A DNA stretch of 64,000 bases from Roseiarcus sp963829505 (GCA_963829505.1 CAWHIL010000002.1:186001-250000), one strand, 5' to 3'. Shown: positions 1-9,744, counted from the stretch's first letter. Translations and numbers: made by a program. Notes: generated by a model not told the origin, from the sequence alone.

Positions 1-2145
1 AAATCGGCAGGCACTCGTTCCTGTTCAGGCCGCCGGGCGACGCGCCCGCCGGGCAGCAGACGCCGGTCGAGGTCGCCTGGCTCGCAAGGCAGCACGACCC
101 GCCGGTCTGAACGTAGGCGCTCGGGCATGGGCATTCCGCCGTCGGCGGACCGCCGGGCGGACAGTTGTGCACGGGCGGCGGCGGCGGCGCGCATTGCCCG
201 TTGACGAGCGGGCGCGCGCAGCAGGCGGGCGCGCCGCCTTGCCCCGCATAGACCTTGCCCGCGTCGCAGCAGAAGTTGCTCGGCCCGATCGCGGTCTCGC
301 CCGCCGGGCAGCTCGAATTCGAGCATTCCGCGTTCGCCGACAGCGCCGCGACCGGGCAGCAGCGGGCGCCGACCTGGACGTCGCCGCTCGGGCATGTCGG
401 ACCGCAGCCGCCGTCGCGAACGCGGCGGACCTCGTTCGGCTGGCAGGCGCCCGGCGGCGGCGGGGGGGTCTGCACATGCGGCGGTTGCTGCGGCGGCGGC
501 GACGGAGGGCCGCCGGGCGGCGCGGCGGGCGGGGCGGGCGAGCCGGCCGGCGGCGGCGCGCCGGCAAGCGCGGGCGGCGGCGCGACGGGCGGCGGAAAGG
601 CGTTCGAGGCCGCGCCGCAGGTTCTCAGAATCGCGATGTCGCCCATCCGCCCGCGCGCCATGTCGTCGGGCGGCCCGTCGGCGTAACTGACGAAATAGCT
701 TTCGAGCGGCGGCGCGTTCAGGGGCCGGGTCAGCCAGCCGCCGACCCCCTGCAGCCCCGAGAGGGCCGCGGGGCCCGTTGTCGCGAGACGCGCCGCGAGC
801 GCGGCGTCGCTCGAGGCGCGCAGGTTCTCGCCAGACATCCAGACGAACCCGCCGCAGGCGCCCGCGATGACATTGCCGCGGCGGTCGTAATTGTCGCCGA
901 CGTCGAGCCCGCCGGCGCCATTGCGATAATCGCCAGGGAAGCCCAGCGCATATTCGTCCGGGCGCTCCCGCCAGACGCGCCGGCCGGCGGCTGTCCCGAC
1001 AATCGCGGTGCGCAGCGCGCGGCCGATCCCGGGCGAAGCGAGCGCCTCGAAATCGAAGGCGCCGGTCGGCGCGGCGCGCTCGGCAAGCAGCATTCTTCCC
1101 TGCCCGTCGAAGGCGATCTTCGAGAGTTCGGTCGGACCCGCGGCGGGCGGCGCCATGAGTTCGATGATCGCGTCCGCGCCGGGCGCGCCGTCGGGCATAA
1201 GGCCGACCGACCACACCTGCAGGCTGTCGGCGACGGCGTAGTAGAGACGGCCGTCGTGGACGGCGAGGCCGAAGACGCGCCGTTCGGGGGAGGCGAGATT
1301 CCAGGTCGCGGGATCGCCGCTGTCGAATTGCGGGCTCGCAACGTCGACGGGCGGCGGCGCGGTCCAGGGCGCGGGCGGAAGCCCTTGGGCGGCGCGGCCC
1401 GCGACCCCGTGATCGTAGACGCCAAGCTCGCTCCCATCCATTGCGAAGCGATGGATGAGGCCGCTCTCGCGGTCGGCGGCGAAGAGCGAGCGCGACTTCG
1501 GATCGAAGGCGAGGCCGCCGAGCGCCGCCCCCGAATTCGGCCGGCCGCCGGTCGTCACGTCGGCGAATTTGCTGACATGGCCCGTCGCGCCGTCGATCCT
1601 CCAGATCGAGCCCGGACCGCCGCCCTGCCCCCAGAGACCGGCCATGAAAGCCGCATTCGGGCGCCGGCGCGGACGTGCCGGAGGCGCCCGTCCGGCCCGG
1701 GCGCGGCGATCGGCAGCCCATAGGCCGACGACGCCGCGACATAGACGTTCGGCGGGGCCGCATCGTCGAGCGCGACGCCGAACGCCTGCCCGATCTGTGA
1801 GGCCGGGACCGTGAACGGCTTCGGCGCGCCGACGACCTGAGCCGAGGCCTGGCCGCCCATGGCGCGAAGATCGACGATGCGGAACGACGGGCCGGTCGGG
1901 TCGATGAACGTCAGCGCCGCCGGATCGTCGCCCGGCGCGATCTCGGGCGGCGGCGGCGCGCCGGAGAAGCCGGTGACGGCCGCCTCGTCCGGCGCGATGA
2001 CGGCGAAGGGCGCGCTTTGCGCGAGCGACGGCGGCGGGTTGAGGGCGAGCGCCGCGAGGACGAGGGCGGCGGCGGCGAGGGCGCGCGCGCCACGGCGCCG
2101 GGCCGCTCCATCGTCACGACCGCACCTGTCGCTCGCCTGTCGCAT
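1..2145 (-). CDS. Cysteine-rich exported protein, partial, frameshifted
   Basis: The reading frame enters from 2145 with an Arg-rich N-terminus and a hydrophobic signal segment (about residues 21-43, ending LAQ). A propeller-like region follows, with motifs such as SIWRIDGATG and GGLAFDPKSRSLFAADRESG. Next come a long Pro-rich linker and a Cys-rich tail with repeated CCP and CPxG motifs, still open at base 1. One base appears to be missing near 1659-1662: the first frame reads GARMRLSW, while the frame that continues sensibly reads GAPNAAFMAGLWG. The gene starts 6 bp after the neighbouring Cys-rich gene ends, so the two are probably one operon. Signal, linker and Cys content indicate a surface or secreted protein; I do not recognise the family and assign no function. 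Long open frames on the opposite strand here are GC-driven shadows. Confidence 0.6.
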
Positions 2146-2151
2146 GGCCGC

Positions 2152-3327
2152 CTATTGAGTCGTCTGCAACGGCGTGCACGTGCCGTTCGCGAGGTCGGCG
2201 GTCGTGCCGGGCGGACAGCAGGTTCCGCAGGCGGTGACCTCGGCCGGAGAGCAGCAGACGCCGTTCGGCGTCCTCACCTGATCGTTTCCGCAGGCGGCGA
2301 CGCATTTGCCCGCGACGTTGACCTGACCGTTCGGACACGGGATGCCGGTCAGCGGGATCGGGCAGATCGAGCCGCTCGGATTGTAGGTCGACTTGACCGG
2401 CGGCACGGCGGCGAGCCCGGTCGTATTGCAGAGACACACCTTGGCCAGCGGACCGGACTGCGCCGCGGGGTGCGTGTCGTCCGGGCACTGGCAGGAATAG
2501 GTCCAGGCGCAGTAGAGCGTCGTCTGGCCGATGCAGGGCCACGGATCGCCCTGGAGGAGCGCGTAATCGGGCTGCGGCTGCGACAGCTTCATCGGGCTCG
2601 GGCAGAAGCAGTAATTCTGCGGCGAGCAATATTGGCTGTGCCCGTCCCATCCGGTGACAAGGTCCGTGACCAGCGTTCCGTTGGCCGCCTGGTCGATCCG
2701 CGCGCTCGGCGGGTAGTTGTTGTCGAAGACGATCTGGCTGCAATCCTCCTCAACGGGGGCGGGCGGCGTGCAGCCGCAGGCGCCGAAGCCCAGATCCTGC
2801 TGGAGGCCGCAGATGGCGCCGGCGAGGCACGAGCCGGCCTCGCTGCTGAGCTGGTTGACCCCCTGTTCGAGGTCGCAGCCGCATTGCGCGACGCTGACGA
2901 TCGGGCCGGCGCCGAGGCTGCCGATGGCGCTGATGAGATCGGCGCCGACGCCCGCCGCCTGAAGCCAGCTCTGGATCGCGCCGACGTCGCCGACCCCGGT
3001 CGAAAGCTGGCTGCAGAAATTGTCGATTGCGCCCTGACCCTGGCTCGCGCCGACCGCGCCGAGCGCGCCGGCGAGGCCGGCCGCGACAAGGCAGCCCGCG
3101 CCGCCGTCGGCGCACGCCTCGCCGCAGGCGCCCGAGGAGAGCGAATCGAGCGTGTTCTCTATGGCGTTGACGACGTCGCCGAAGTTGCAGCCGTCGGCGC
3201 GGGCGGGGCCGGGAGCGCATAAGAGAAGGAGCAAGGCGAGCGCGGCGCCCGCGCCCGCCGCGAGCCGGCTGGCACGGGCCGCGACGGAGCGTCCGGGCTT
3301 CCCCCTCCATTCCCGGACCAAATGCAT
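2152..3327 (-). CDS. Cysteine-rich exported protein
   Basis: A 391-residue protein with a signal peptide: a hydrophobic stretch at residues 22-40 and likely cleavage after ARA at 44. The mature part begins with a Cys-bearing, Gly/Ala-rich helical region (CNFGDVVNAIENTLDSL), then has many paired cysteines (CGCDLEQG, CCSPAEV, CGTCCPPG) that resemble disulfide-rich extracellular modules. The C-terminal CCxP/CPNG motifs match those in the next gene downstream, which starts 6 bp later; this suggests co-transcription and joint export. No catalytic motif or recognised family was seen. Role unknown; surface attachment or a structural envelope role is only a guess. Confidence 0.7.
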   Translation of the reverse strand: MHLVREWRGKPGRSVAARASRLAAGAGAALALLLLLCAPGPARADGCNFGDVVNAIENTLDSLSSGACGEACADGGAGCLVAAGLAGALGAVGASQGQGAIDNFCSQLSTGVGDVGAIQSWLQAAGVGADLISAIGSLGAGPIVSVAQCGCDLEQGVNQLSSEAGSCLAGAICGLQQDLGFGACGCTPPAPVEEDCSQIVFDNNYPPSARIDQAANGTLVTDLVTGWDGHSQYCSPQNYCFCPSPMKLSQPQPDYALLQGDPWPCIGQTTLYCAWTYSCQCPDDTHPAAQSGPLAKVCLCNTTGLAAVPPVKSTYNPSGSICPIPLTGIPCPNGQVNVAGKCVAACGNDQVRTPNGVCCSPAEVTACGTCCPPGTTADLANGTCTPLQTTQ

Positions 3328-3446
3328 GGCGCCCCGCGGAACGCTGTAAAACAGCCTCGACCGGGAGTTTGAACCGCGCCGGATGAGGGGTCAAGAACGT
3401 TCGTACACGCCTCAGGCAACGCCCAAGGCGGGCCCCTTGACAGCGC

Positions 3447-3564
3447 CCTCGTCCTGAGGAGCCTGCGAAGCGGGCGTCTCGAAGGACGTTCCAGATTGCG
3501 CCGGCGTGTTCGCGGGAGCGTCCTTCGAGACGCGTCGCCTGCGGCGCCGCTCCTCAGGACGAGG
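3447..3564. repeat. Family A palindromic intergenic repeat
   Basis: Left arm CCTCGTCCTGAGGAGC...CGTCTCGAAGGAC, a short centre, then the inverted right arm GTCCTTCGAGACGC...GCTCCTCAGGACGAGG. Each arm is about 40-45 nt and nearly complementary to the other. Family members recur at 8531, 20872, 24904, 38169, 40719 and 46258. It is REP-like, non-coding and lies between two minus-strand genes. Confidence 0.85.
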
Positions 3565-3622
3565 TGGCTGGTGGGGCGCTTGGGAGTTGCTACGCATCGG
3601 CCCGACGGCCTGCGTCCGAAGG

Positions 3623-5461
3623 CTACTCGGCCGCGTCCGCCCGCGCCGGCGCCTCGGCGCGCGCGTGCTCCTCGGCATGCCTCGCCGCCTCGGCGTGCCT
3701 CAATTCCTCGGCGTGCCTGCGCTCCTCGATGTGCTTGGCCTTCGCCGCAGTCGCCTTCGCCGCATCGGAGAGCTCGAACATCTCCTGATGGTCGTAGTCG
3801 TTCGACGCGCGCAGCGCCTCGTCGGTGTAGGCGCTGGCGTTCGGGTCGGCGAGGACCGAGCGCATGAAGAGCCACATCTTTGCGAGCTTCGCCGCGATCT
3901 TGGCGTGCTTCCACGCGAACACGACCGTCTCGCGCGGATAGAACACGAGCGGGTTCTCGATTTTCATCCCCGGACGGCGGTCCTTACGCACCCTGCGGCG
4001 GAAGAGGCCGGCCTCGAGGGGATAGATCCTGTAGAGCGTGCTCGCCGCCCAGAACGTCAGCAGGAGGAACATGATCGTGTCGGGGCGCGGGCCCCCGGCC
4101 GCGGCGCGGCGGATCACCGTCTTCATGTGGTCGTCGGTGTAATAGGCGGCGAAGGCCTCGTGATAGGTCTCCTGCCATTCCTCGCGGCTCATGCGCGGAT
4201 GGTCGGTGACCGCATGCTCGAGGTCGAACTTGTTGAGGTCGGGGTCGATGTCGACGCCCGCCGCGACCGCCTTCTTGTGGTCCTCGCAGCCGGGCAGCGG
4301 CGTCAGGCAGGAGAACTGCAGGAGATCGAGCGGCAATTCGCGCTGGATCACCTCGATGCGGTGGAGGACGGATTCCTTCGTGTCGTTCGGGAAGCCGATG
4401 ATGTAGCCGCAATAGGTGATGCAGCGATGCTTGCGCCACTCGAGCAGAAGCTCGCGATAATCGGCGATGTGGTTCTGCTTCTTCTTCGCCGCCAGGAGGT
4501 TCTCGGGGTCGATGTTCTCGAGCCCGATGAAGACGCGCTTGACGCCCGCCGCCGCCGCCTTCTCGATGAAGTGCGGGATCTTGTGGCAGGCCGTGTCGAC
4601 CTGGATGACGAAGCGGCTGTTGAGCCCTTCCTTCCGAAGCGCGATCAGCCGGTCGAAGATCTGCTCCCAGTTGCGATTGCGGGCGAGATTGTCGTCGGTG
4701 ATGAAGTAGTAGCGCACGCCGCTGGCGTGGTTCGAGCGGACGATCTGTTCGATGTCGTCGGCGCTGCGGTAGCGCGACTTGCGTCCCTGCACGTTGATGA
4801 TGGTGCAGAAGGAGCAGAGGAAGGGACAGCCGCGGCCGGCGTCGAAGCTCGCAATCGAGGTGATGGTGCGGTCGACGTTGTCCTTGGGCAGGAACGGGTG
4901 CGACGCGCCCTCGAGGTGCGGCAGGTTCTCGAGGTAGTTGTAGACCGGCTTCAGCGTTCCGGCGGCGGCGTCACGCAGGACGTCGACGAAGCGGCCTTCC
5001 GCCTCGCCGGCGAACAGCGAGATCCCGAGGTCGAGCGCCTCGCGCAGCGAATCCGGCAGATCGGGGAGCATCGCCAGACAGCCGGAGACGTGGAAGCCGC
5101 CGATGCAGACGGGGACGCCGGCGGCCCGCAGGGGTCGTGCGCAGTCCATGACGCGGGGAAACTGGTTCGACTGCACGCCGACGAAGCCGACGAGGCCATG
5201 GCCGCCCGCTTGCCTGATCTGGCGGGCGATGCGGTCGGGGCGGACGCGCGCGTTGGTCTCGTCGATGGCGACGATCTCCACGTCCACGTCGGGGCCGAGC
5301 GCACCGGTCTCCATCGCGTTGCGCGCGATGCCGTAGAGGCAGGCGAGCGAGTTCGACGGCAGCGCCGACCTCAGCCACTGGATGACGTAGCCGTCGTCGT
5401 CGTAATGCGACGGCTTGATGAGATAGAGAACGAACCTGCGGCGGTCGGCGGCGTCCGGCAT
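3623..5461 (-). CDS. B12-binding-domain radical SAM protein
   Basis: A 612-residue protein. The N-terminal 170 residues look like a cobalamin-binding Rossmann region (VGFVGVQSNQFPRV; VCIGGFHVSG). The radical SAM cluster motif CPFLCSFC places the [4Fe-4S] ligands at C212, C216 and C219. A TIM-barrel region with GYIIGFP follows. This architecture belongs to the B12-dependent radical SAM methylase/cyclase-like superfamily; the substrate cannot be told. The C-terminal ~60 residues are unusual: an Ala/Glu/His/Arg-rich tail of repeated HAEE-, RHAE- and HAEA-like units, probably helical, not needed for the fold. It is transcribed alone, with a family A repeat downstream. Confidence 0.85.
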   Translation of the reverse strand: MPDAADRRRFVLYLIKPSHYDDDGYVIQWLRSALPSNSLACLYGIARNAMETGALGPDVDVEIVAIDETNARVRPDRIARQIRQAGGHGLVGFVGVQSNQFPRVMDCARPLRAAGVPVCIGGFHVSGCLAMLPDLPDSLREALDLGISLFAGEAEGRFVDVLRDAAAGTLKPVYNYLENLPHLEGASHPFLPKDNVDRTITSIASFDAGRGCPFLCSFCTIINVQGRKSRYRSADDIEQIVRSNHASGVRYYFITDDNLARNRNWEQIFDRLIALRKEGLNSRFVIQVDTACHKIPHFIEKAAAAGVKRVFIGLENIDPENLLAAKKKQNHIADYRELLLEWRKHRCITYCGYIIGFPNDTKESVLHRIEVIQRELPLDLLQFSCLTPLPGCEDHKKAVAAGVDIDPDLNKFDLEHAVTDHPRMSREEWQETYHEAFAAYYTDDHMKTVIRRAAAGGPRPDTIMFLLLTFWAASTLYRIYPLEAGLFRRRVRKDRRPGMKIENPLVFYPRETVVFAWKHAKIAAKLAKMWLFMRSVLADPNASAYTDEALRASNDYDHQEMFELSDAAKATAAKAKHIEERRHAEELRHAEAARHAEEHARAEAPARADAAE

Positions 5462-5665
5462 GAAGTCGTCTCCCGATGGACGGCTTGGTCGGCTGTTCGC
5501 GGCTAAATCCTGTCTACAATGGGGCGGAGATTAGCAGGCCCGGCGGCTCCAAACAATCGACAAGCTTCCGCGCTCATGCGGTTCGGCCACGTTGCCAGGC
5601 GCGCGAGGATTTGACATATGTTCACGGGATAGATCGTTCGCGGGGATCGCGCAGGAGGGGAACGG

Positions 5666-6310
5666 ATGATGAGACGCGCGACCGCCGCCGCAACGGTCGG
5701 AGTTCTGCTTGCGGCGGGACTTTCCGTTTCCAGCGCGCAAGCGGCCTACACCCTCAATGTCGAGCAGGTCGGCCCCGACGTTGTGGCGACCGGCAGCGGG
5801 ACGCTCGACCTCGCCGCGTTTCCCTTTTCAGCTTCGAGTTTCGGCTCTCCCGCGGTCGCGACGCTGGGCGTACGCAGCCTGATTTTGATCGGCGGAACCG
5901 CCAGTTATGATTACTATTACAGCGGCGACCCGAATGCGGTCACAGGGCCTTTCTTCTTCGGGACGATCGGGACAGGGGCGGACGCGACCAGCGGAACCGG
6001 AAGCTTTGTCGGCTTTCGCGCGCCGCTCAGCGATCTCTCCGGAGGGACTGAAATCGACGTCCCGAGCGGCTATGCCTCGGGCGATCCGCTCGGCGTCAGC
6101 ACCGCGACCTGGGACGGCTCGACCATCGCATCGCTTGGCCTGATCCCCGGCGTCTACACCTGGACCTGGGGCACTGGCCAGACCGCCGACAGCTTCACCA
6201 TGACCATCTCGGCGAGCGTGCCGGAACCGGGCACATGGCTCCTGCTCGGCTGCGGATTGCTCGGCCTCACTGCGTTGCGCGGGCGCGCGAGCCGCCGCGC
6301 GTCCGTCTGA
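5666..6310 (+). CDS. PEP-CTERM sorting-domain protein
   Basis: A 214-residue exported protein. It has an N-terminal signal peptide (to about residue 27, SAQA) and a Gly/Thr/Ser-rich beta-type middle. The C-terminal PEP-CTERM signal is VPEPGTW, then a hydrophobic segment (LLLGCGLLGLTAL), then an Arg-rich tail. By family knowledge such proteins are processed by an exosortase and linked to exopolysaccharide or the outer surface. No exosortase lies in this window. A gggaac-type ribosome site precedes the ATG. Molecular function unknown. Confidence 0.85.
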   Translation: MMRRATAAATVGVLLAAGLSVSSAQAAYTLNVEQVGPDVVATGSGTLDLAAFPFSASSFGSPAVATLGVRSLILIGGTASYDYYYSGDPNAVTGPFFFGTIGTGADATSGTGSFVGFRAPLSDLSGGTEIDVPSGYASGDPLGVSTATWDGSTIASLGLIPGVYTWTWGTGQTADSFTMTISASVPEPGTWLLLGCGLLGLTALRGRASRRASV

Positions 6311-6418
6311 CTTTCGAGATCCGGCCGAGCGCCGCTGCTTCATGAGGGTCGCCTTGCATCGGCGTCGGCGTCCGCCTAATCGTCGCGCTCCCTGCTCGTT
6401 CCCCCAGGCGCGCCTTTC

Positions 6419-7423
6419 ATGACCCGTTCGTCGCTCGCAACCCTTCTCGCCGAAGGCCGGCCGCTTCTCGCCGACGGCGCGACCGGCACCAACCTGTTCG
6501 CCGTCGGGCTCTCCTCGGGCGATTGTCCGGAACTGTGGAACGAGGTCCATCCCGACCGCATCCGGGCGCTGCACCAGTCCTTCGTCGACGCCGGGTCCGA
6601 CATCGTGCTCACCAACAGTTTCGGCGGCAACGCGCGCCGCCTCGCCTTGCACGGGGCCGAAAAGCGCGCGCGCGAACTCAACCGGCTGGCGGCCGAGAAC
6701 GCCCGCGCGGTCGCCGACGCCGCGGCCCGGCCGGTCGTCGTCGCAGGGTCGGTCGGCCCGACCGGCGACATCTTCGCCCCCTTGGGTCCGCTGACCGAGG
6801 ACGAGGCGGTCGACATCTTCGCCGAGCAGATCGAGGGCCTGCGTGACGGCGGGGCGGACGTCGTCTGGATCGAGACGATGTCGGCGGCCGAGGAGGCGCG
6901 CGCCGCCGCCCGGGCCGCGGCAAAAGTCGGCATGCCTTATACGGTGACCGCGAGCTTCGACACCGCCGGGCGGACGATGATGGGCGTTGCGCCCGCGGCC
7001 TTCGCCGCCCTCGCCGAGGGCTTCGCGCCGAAGCCGCTGGCGTATGGGGCGAATTGCGGCGTCGGCGCCGCCGACCTGCTGGTGTCGATCCTCGCCATGA
7101 GCGAAGCCGACCCGGGCGCGACGCTGATCGCCAAGGCGAACGCCGGCGTGCCGCAATGGCATGGGGCGGAGATCCATTATTCCGGCACGCCGGAACTGAT
7201 GCAGACTTACGCCGGCCTCGCCGTCGATTGCGGCGCACGCATCGTCGGCGGCTGCTGCGGCAATACGGCGGACCATGTCGCCGCGATCCGCCGCGGCCTC
7301 GACGGACGCCGTCGAGGAGACCGCCCGACCGTCGAGGCGATCGTCGCGGCGCTGGGCGCTCTCGCCTCGCCGCCGTCGACCGCGGAGCCCGGCGCGCGCG
7401 CCCGCCGCCGCGAGCGGACGTGA
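6419..7423 (+). CDS. bmt: Homocysteine S-methyltransferase family protein (Bmt-like)
   Basis: A 334-residue zinc-dependent methyltransferase of the Hcy-binding family (betaine-homocysteine methyltransferase, MetH N-terminal domain). The active-site zinc cysteines are visible at C213 (GANCG) and C279/C280 (GGCCGN). The N-terminal LLADGATGTNL and NSFGGN motifs are typical. It forms methionine from homocysteine. The methyl donor could be betaine or a methylated corrinoid protein; the corrinoid cluster at 40.0-43.9 kb makes the second attractive. Its stop overlaps the GTG start of the downstream pseudouridine synthase. The last ~25 residues are Arg/Ala-rich and poorly conserved in appearance. Confidence 0.88.
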   Translation: MTRSSLATLLAEGRPLLADGATGTNLFAVGLSSGDCPELWNEVHPDRIRALHQSFVDAGSDIVLTNSFGGNARRLALHGAEKRARELNRLAAENARAVADAAARPVVVAGSVGPTGDIFAPLGPLTEDEAVDIFAEQIEGLRDGGADVVWIETMSAAEEARAAARAAAKVGMPYTVTASFDTAGRTMMGVAPAAFAALAEGFAPKPLAYGANCGVGAADLLVSILAMSEADPGATLIAKANAGVPQWHGAEIHYSGTPELMQTYAGLAVDCGARIVGGCCGNTADHVAAIRRGLDGRRRGDRPTVEAIVAALGALASPPSTAEPGARARRRERT

Positions 7424-8505
7424 GGGGGACGAAGAGCCGACGCGCGGCGCCGGGCGGCGACGGAACGCACGATTCCGAGGCGAACGTCGCGAAGCCGGCG
7501 CCCCTTGTCGACGCGTCCGGCCCGCAGGCCTTCGACGTCGACGAGGCGGCCCGGGGCGAACGGCTCGACCGCTTCCTCGGACAAGCGGCGGCGGCGCGCG
7601 GCCTCGCCCTGTCGCGCACCCGCATCAAGGCGCTGATCGAGGCCGGCGAGGTCACGGTCGACGGCCTGACCGCGACCGATCCGGCGGCGAGGCTTTGGCC
7701 CGGCGCCAATATCCGTCTCACCCCGCCGCCACCCGAAGACGCCGCCGCCAAGGGCGAAGATCTGCCGCTCGACATCGTCTTTGAGGACGACGCCCTCATC
7801 GTGATCGTCAAGCCCGCCGGCCTCGTCGTCCATCCGGCGCCCGGCCATGGCGAGGGCACGCTGGTCAACGCCCTCATCGGCCATTGCGGCGACAGCCTGT
7901 CGGGCATCGGCGGGGTCAGGCGCCCGGGGATCGTGCACCGGCTGGACAAGGACACGTCCGGCCTCATCGTCGCCGCCAAGACCGACGCCGCGCATCGCGG
8001 CCTCGCCGCCCTCTTCGCCGACCACGGCCGCAGCGGCTCGCTCGAGCGCGAATATCTGGCGCTCGTCTGGGGCCGGCCCGACGGGCAGGCCGGGACGGTC
8101 GACGCGCCGATCGCCCGCGACCCCCGCCGTCGCGACAGGATGGGAATCGCGCGCGACGAGGAGCGCGGCCGCCACGCCGTCACCCACTGGCGCCTCGTCG
8201 AGACCCTCGGAGCAGCGAGCCTCATCGCCTGCCGGCTGGAGACCGGGCGGACGCATCAGATCCGGGTTCATATGGCGTCCATCGGGCGCCCGATCCTCGG
8301 CGATCCGGTCTATGGCGCAGGCTTCAAGACCAAGGCCGCGCTTTTATCCGAGCCCGCGAGGGCGGCGCTCGAAGCGCTCGGCCGCCAGGCGCTGCACGCA
8401 GCGACGCTCGGTTTCGAACACCCGATCACCGGCGAGCCGCTCCGGCTCGAGAGCCCGCCGCCCGAGGATTTCGCCCGCCTCGTCGAGGCTCTGCGCGCAG
8501 CTTAA
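7420..8505 (+). CDS. rluD: Ribosomal large subunit pseudouridine synthase D
   Basis: An RluA/RluD-family pseudouridine synthase acting on 23S rRNA helix 69 uridines. An S4-like RNA-binding region is near the N-terminus (GERLDRFLG...RIKALIEAGEVTVDG). The catalytic motif HRLDKDTSG has the nucleophile at D176, and the C-terminal motif GRTHQIRVHM is present. I chose the GTG at 7420 because it overlaps the upstream stop (GTGA) and gives a 361-residue protein; the frame is open further upstream but inside bmt. The rluD-rpoH order seen here is common in alphaproteobacteria. Confidence 0.93.
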   Translation: MRGTKSRRAAPGGDGTHDSEANVAKPAPLVDASGPQAFDVDEAARGERLDRFLGQAAAARGLALSRTRIKALIEAGEVTVDGLTATDPAARLWPGANIRLTPPPPEDAAAKGEDLPLDIVFEDDALIVIVKPAGLVVHPAPGHGEGTLVNALIGHCGDSLSGIGGVRRPGIVHRLDKDTSGLIVAAKTDAAHRGLAALFADHGRSGSLEREYLALVWGRPDGQAGTVDAPIARDPRRRDRMGIARDEERGRHAVTHWRLVETLGAASLIACRLETGRTHQIRVHMASIGRPILGDPVYGAGFKTKAALLSEPARAALEALGRQALHAATLGFEHPITGEPLRLESPPPEDFARLVEALRAA

Positions 8506-8530
8506 CAAGGGGGGTGGCTCCAAACACTGG

Positions 8531-8636
8531 CCTCGTCCTGAGGAGCCTGCGAAGCGGGCGTCTCGAAGGACGTTGTGTCCGGGAAAGCGTCCTTCGAGAC
8601 GCGTCACCTTGCGGCGACGCTCCTCGAGGCACGAGG
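8531..8636. repeat. Family A palindromic intergenic repeat
   Basis: Same inverted-arm structure as the copy at 3447, between rluD and rpoH. The right arm has small changes (CTCGAGGCACGAGG). It could fold into a long hairpin in RNA reading out of rluD. Confidence 0.85.
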
Positions 8637-8844
8637 TGGCGAGGCGGCCCTCCCGAGCGCAGCTTAACAAACCGGACGCATTTCTCTCGTAGACGTGATC
8701 CACGGGCCCGCGTGGAACGTACATCGGATGTAATAAGGCCTTTTTTCGGCCACGCTCCCCCGACCACAATGTTCGTTCCGGCGCTGCTTCGCGCCGATGG
8801 AGCCGGTCCTTCAAGAAGGCCGGCCTTCCTTCCAGAGAGGTTCT

Positions 8845-9744
8845 ATGGCCGCGTCGCTGCCAATCATCGCAGGCGAATCGGGACTCGCCCGATACCTGCA
8901 GGAGATCAAGCGGTTCCCGATGCTGGAGCCGCAGGAGGAATACATGCTCGCCAAGCGCTGGCGTGAGCATGGCGACCGCGAGGCGGCGCACAAGCTGGTC
9001 ACGTCGCATCTGCGGCTCGTCGCCAAGATCGCCATGGGCTACCGCGGCTACGGGCTGCCGATCGGCGAGGTGATCTCGGAAGGCAACGTCGGCCTCATGC
9101 AGGCGGTCAAGCGCTTCGAGCCGGACAAGGGCTTCAAGCTCGCGACCTATGCGATGTGGTGGATCCGCGCGTCGATCCAGGAATACATCCTGCGCTCCTG
9201 GTCGCTGGTGAAAATGGGCACGACCGCCAGCCAGAAGAAGCTTTTCTTCAATCTTCGCAAGGCCAAGAGCAAGATTTCGGCGCTCGACGACGGCGATCTG
9301 CGCGACGATCAGGTCGAGGTGATCTCGAAGCGCCTCGGGGTCGCCAAGCAGGACGTGATCGACATGAACCGCCGCCTCGGCGGCGACGCTTCGCTGAACG
9401 CGCCGTTGCGCGAGGAGGGCGAGGGCGAATGGCAGGACTGGCTGGTCGACAATTCGACCGACCAGGAGACGCTGCTCGCCGAGCGCGAGGAATCCGACGT
9501 CCGGCTCGACGCGCTGAAGGGCGCGCTTGGCGTCCTCAACCCACGCGAACGGCGGATCTTCGAGGCGAGGCGCCTCGCCGACGACCCGATCACGCTCGAG
9601 GAGCTCTCGGCCGAATTCGGCGTGTCGCGCGAGCGCGTCCGCCAGATCGAGGTCCGCGCCTTCGAGAAGGTGCAGGCCGCCGTCAAGGCCGGCGTCGCCA
9701 AGGCGCAGGCGCCGAAGCACGCGCCGGCCCTGGCCGCGCCGTAA
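8845..9744 (+). CDS. rpoH: RNA polymerase sigma-32 factor RpoH
   Basis: A 299-residue alternative sigma factor for heat-shock genes. Region 2 motifs are clear (EGNVGLMQAVKRFEP, KLATYAMWWIRASIQEY), as is the RpoH box-type stretch (SWSLVKMGTTASQKKLFFNL). The C-terminal region 4 helix-turn-helix reads SAEFGVSRERVRQIEVRAFEK. I chose the ATG at 8845 because GAGAGG lies just upstream and homologues begin near this point; an ATG at 8797 would add 16 unconserved residues. A small GGCC-T6-C-GGCC inverted repeat lies upstream, near 8738-8752. Confidence 0.95.
   Translation: MAASLPIIAGESGLARYLQEIKRFPMLEPQEEYMLAKRWREHGDREAAHKLVTSHLRLVAKIAMGYRGYGLPIGEVISEGNVGLMQAVKRFEPDKGFKLATYAMWWIRASIQEYILRSWSLVKMGTTASQKKLFFNLRKAKSKISALDDGDLRDDQVEVISKRLGVAKQDVIDMNRRLGGDASLNAPLREEGEGEWQDWLVDNSTDQETLLAEREESDVRLDALKGALGVLNPRERRIFEARRLADDPITLEELSAEFGVSRERVRQIEVRAFEKVQAAVKAGVAKAQAPKHAPALAAP

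Noticed and set aside
167..3222. Long plus-strand open frames opposite the Cys-rich genes
   Set aside because: Arg/Ala-rich low-complexity translations with no ribosome site; they mirror the coding bias of the minus-strand genes, which have signal peptides and motifs.
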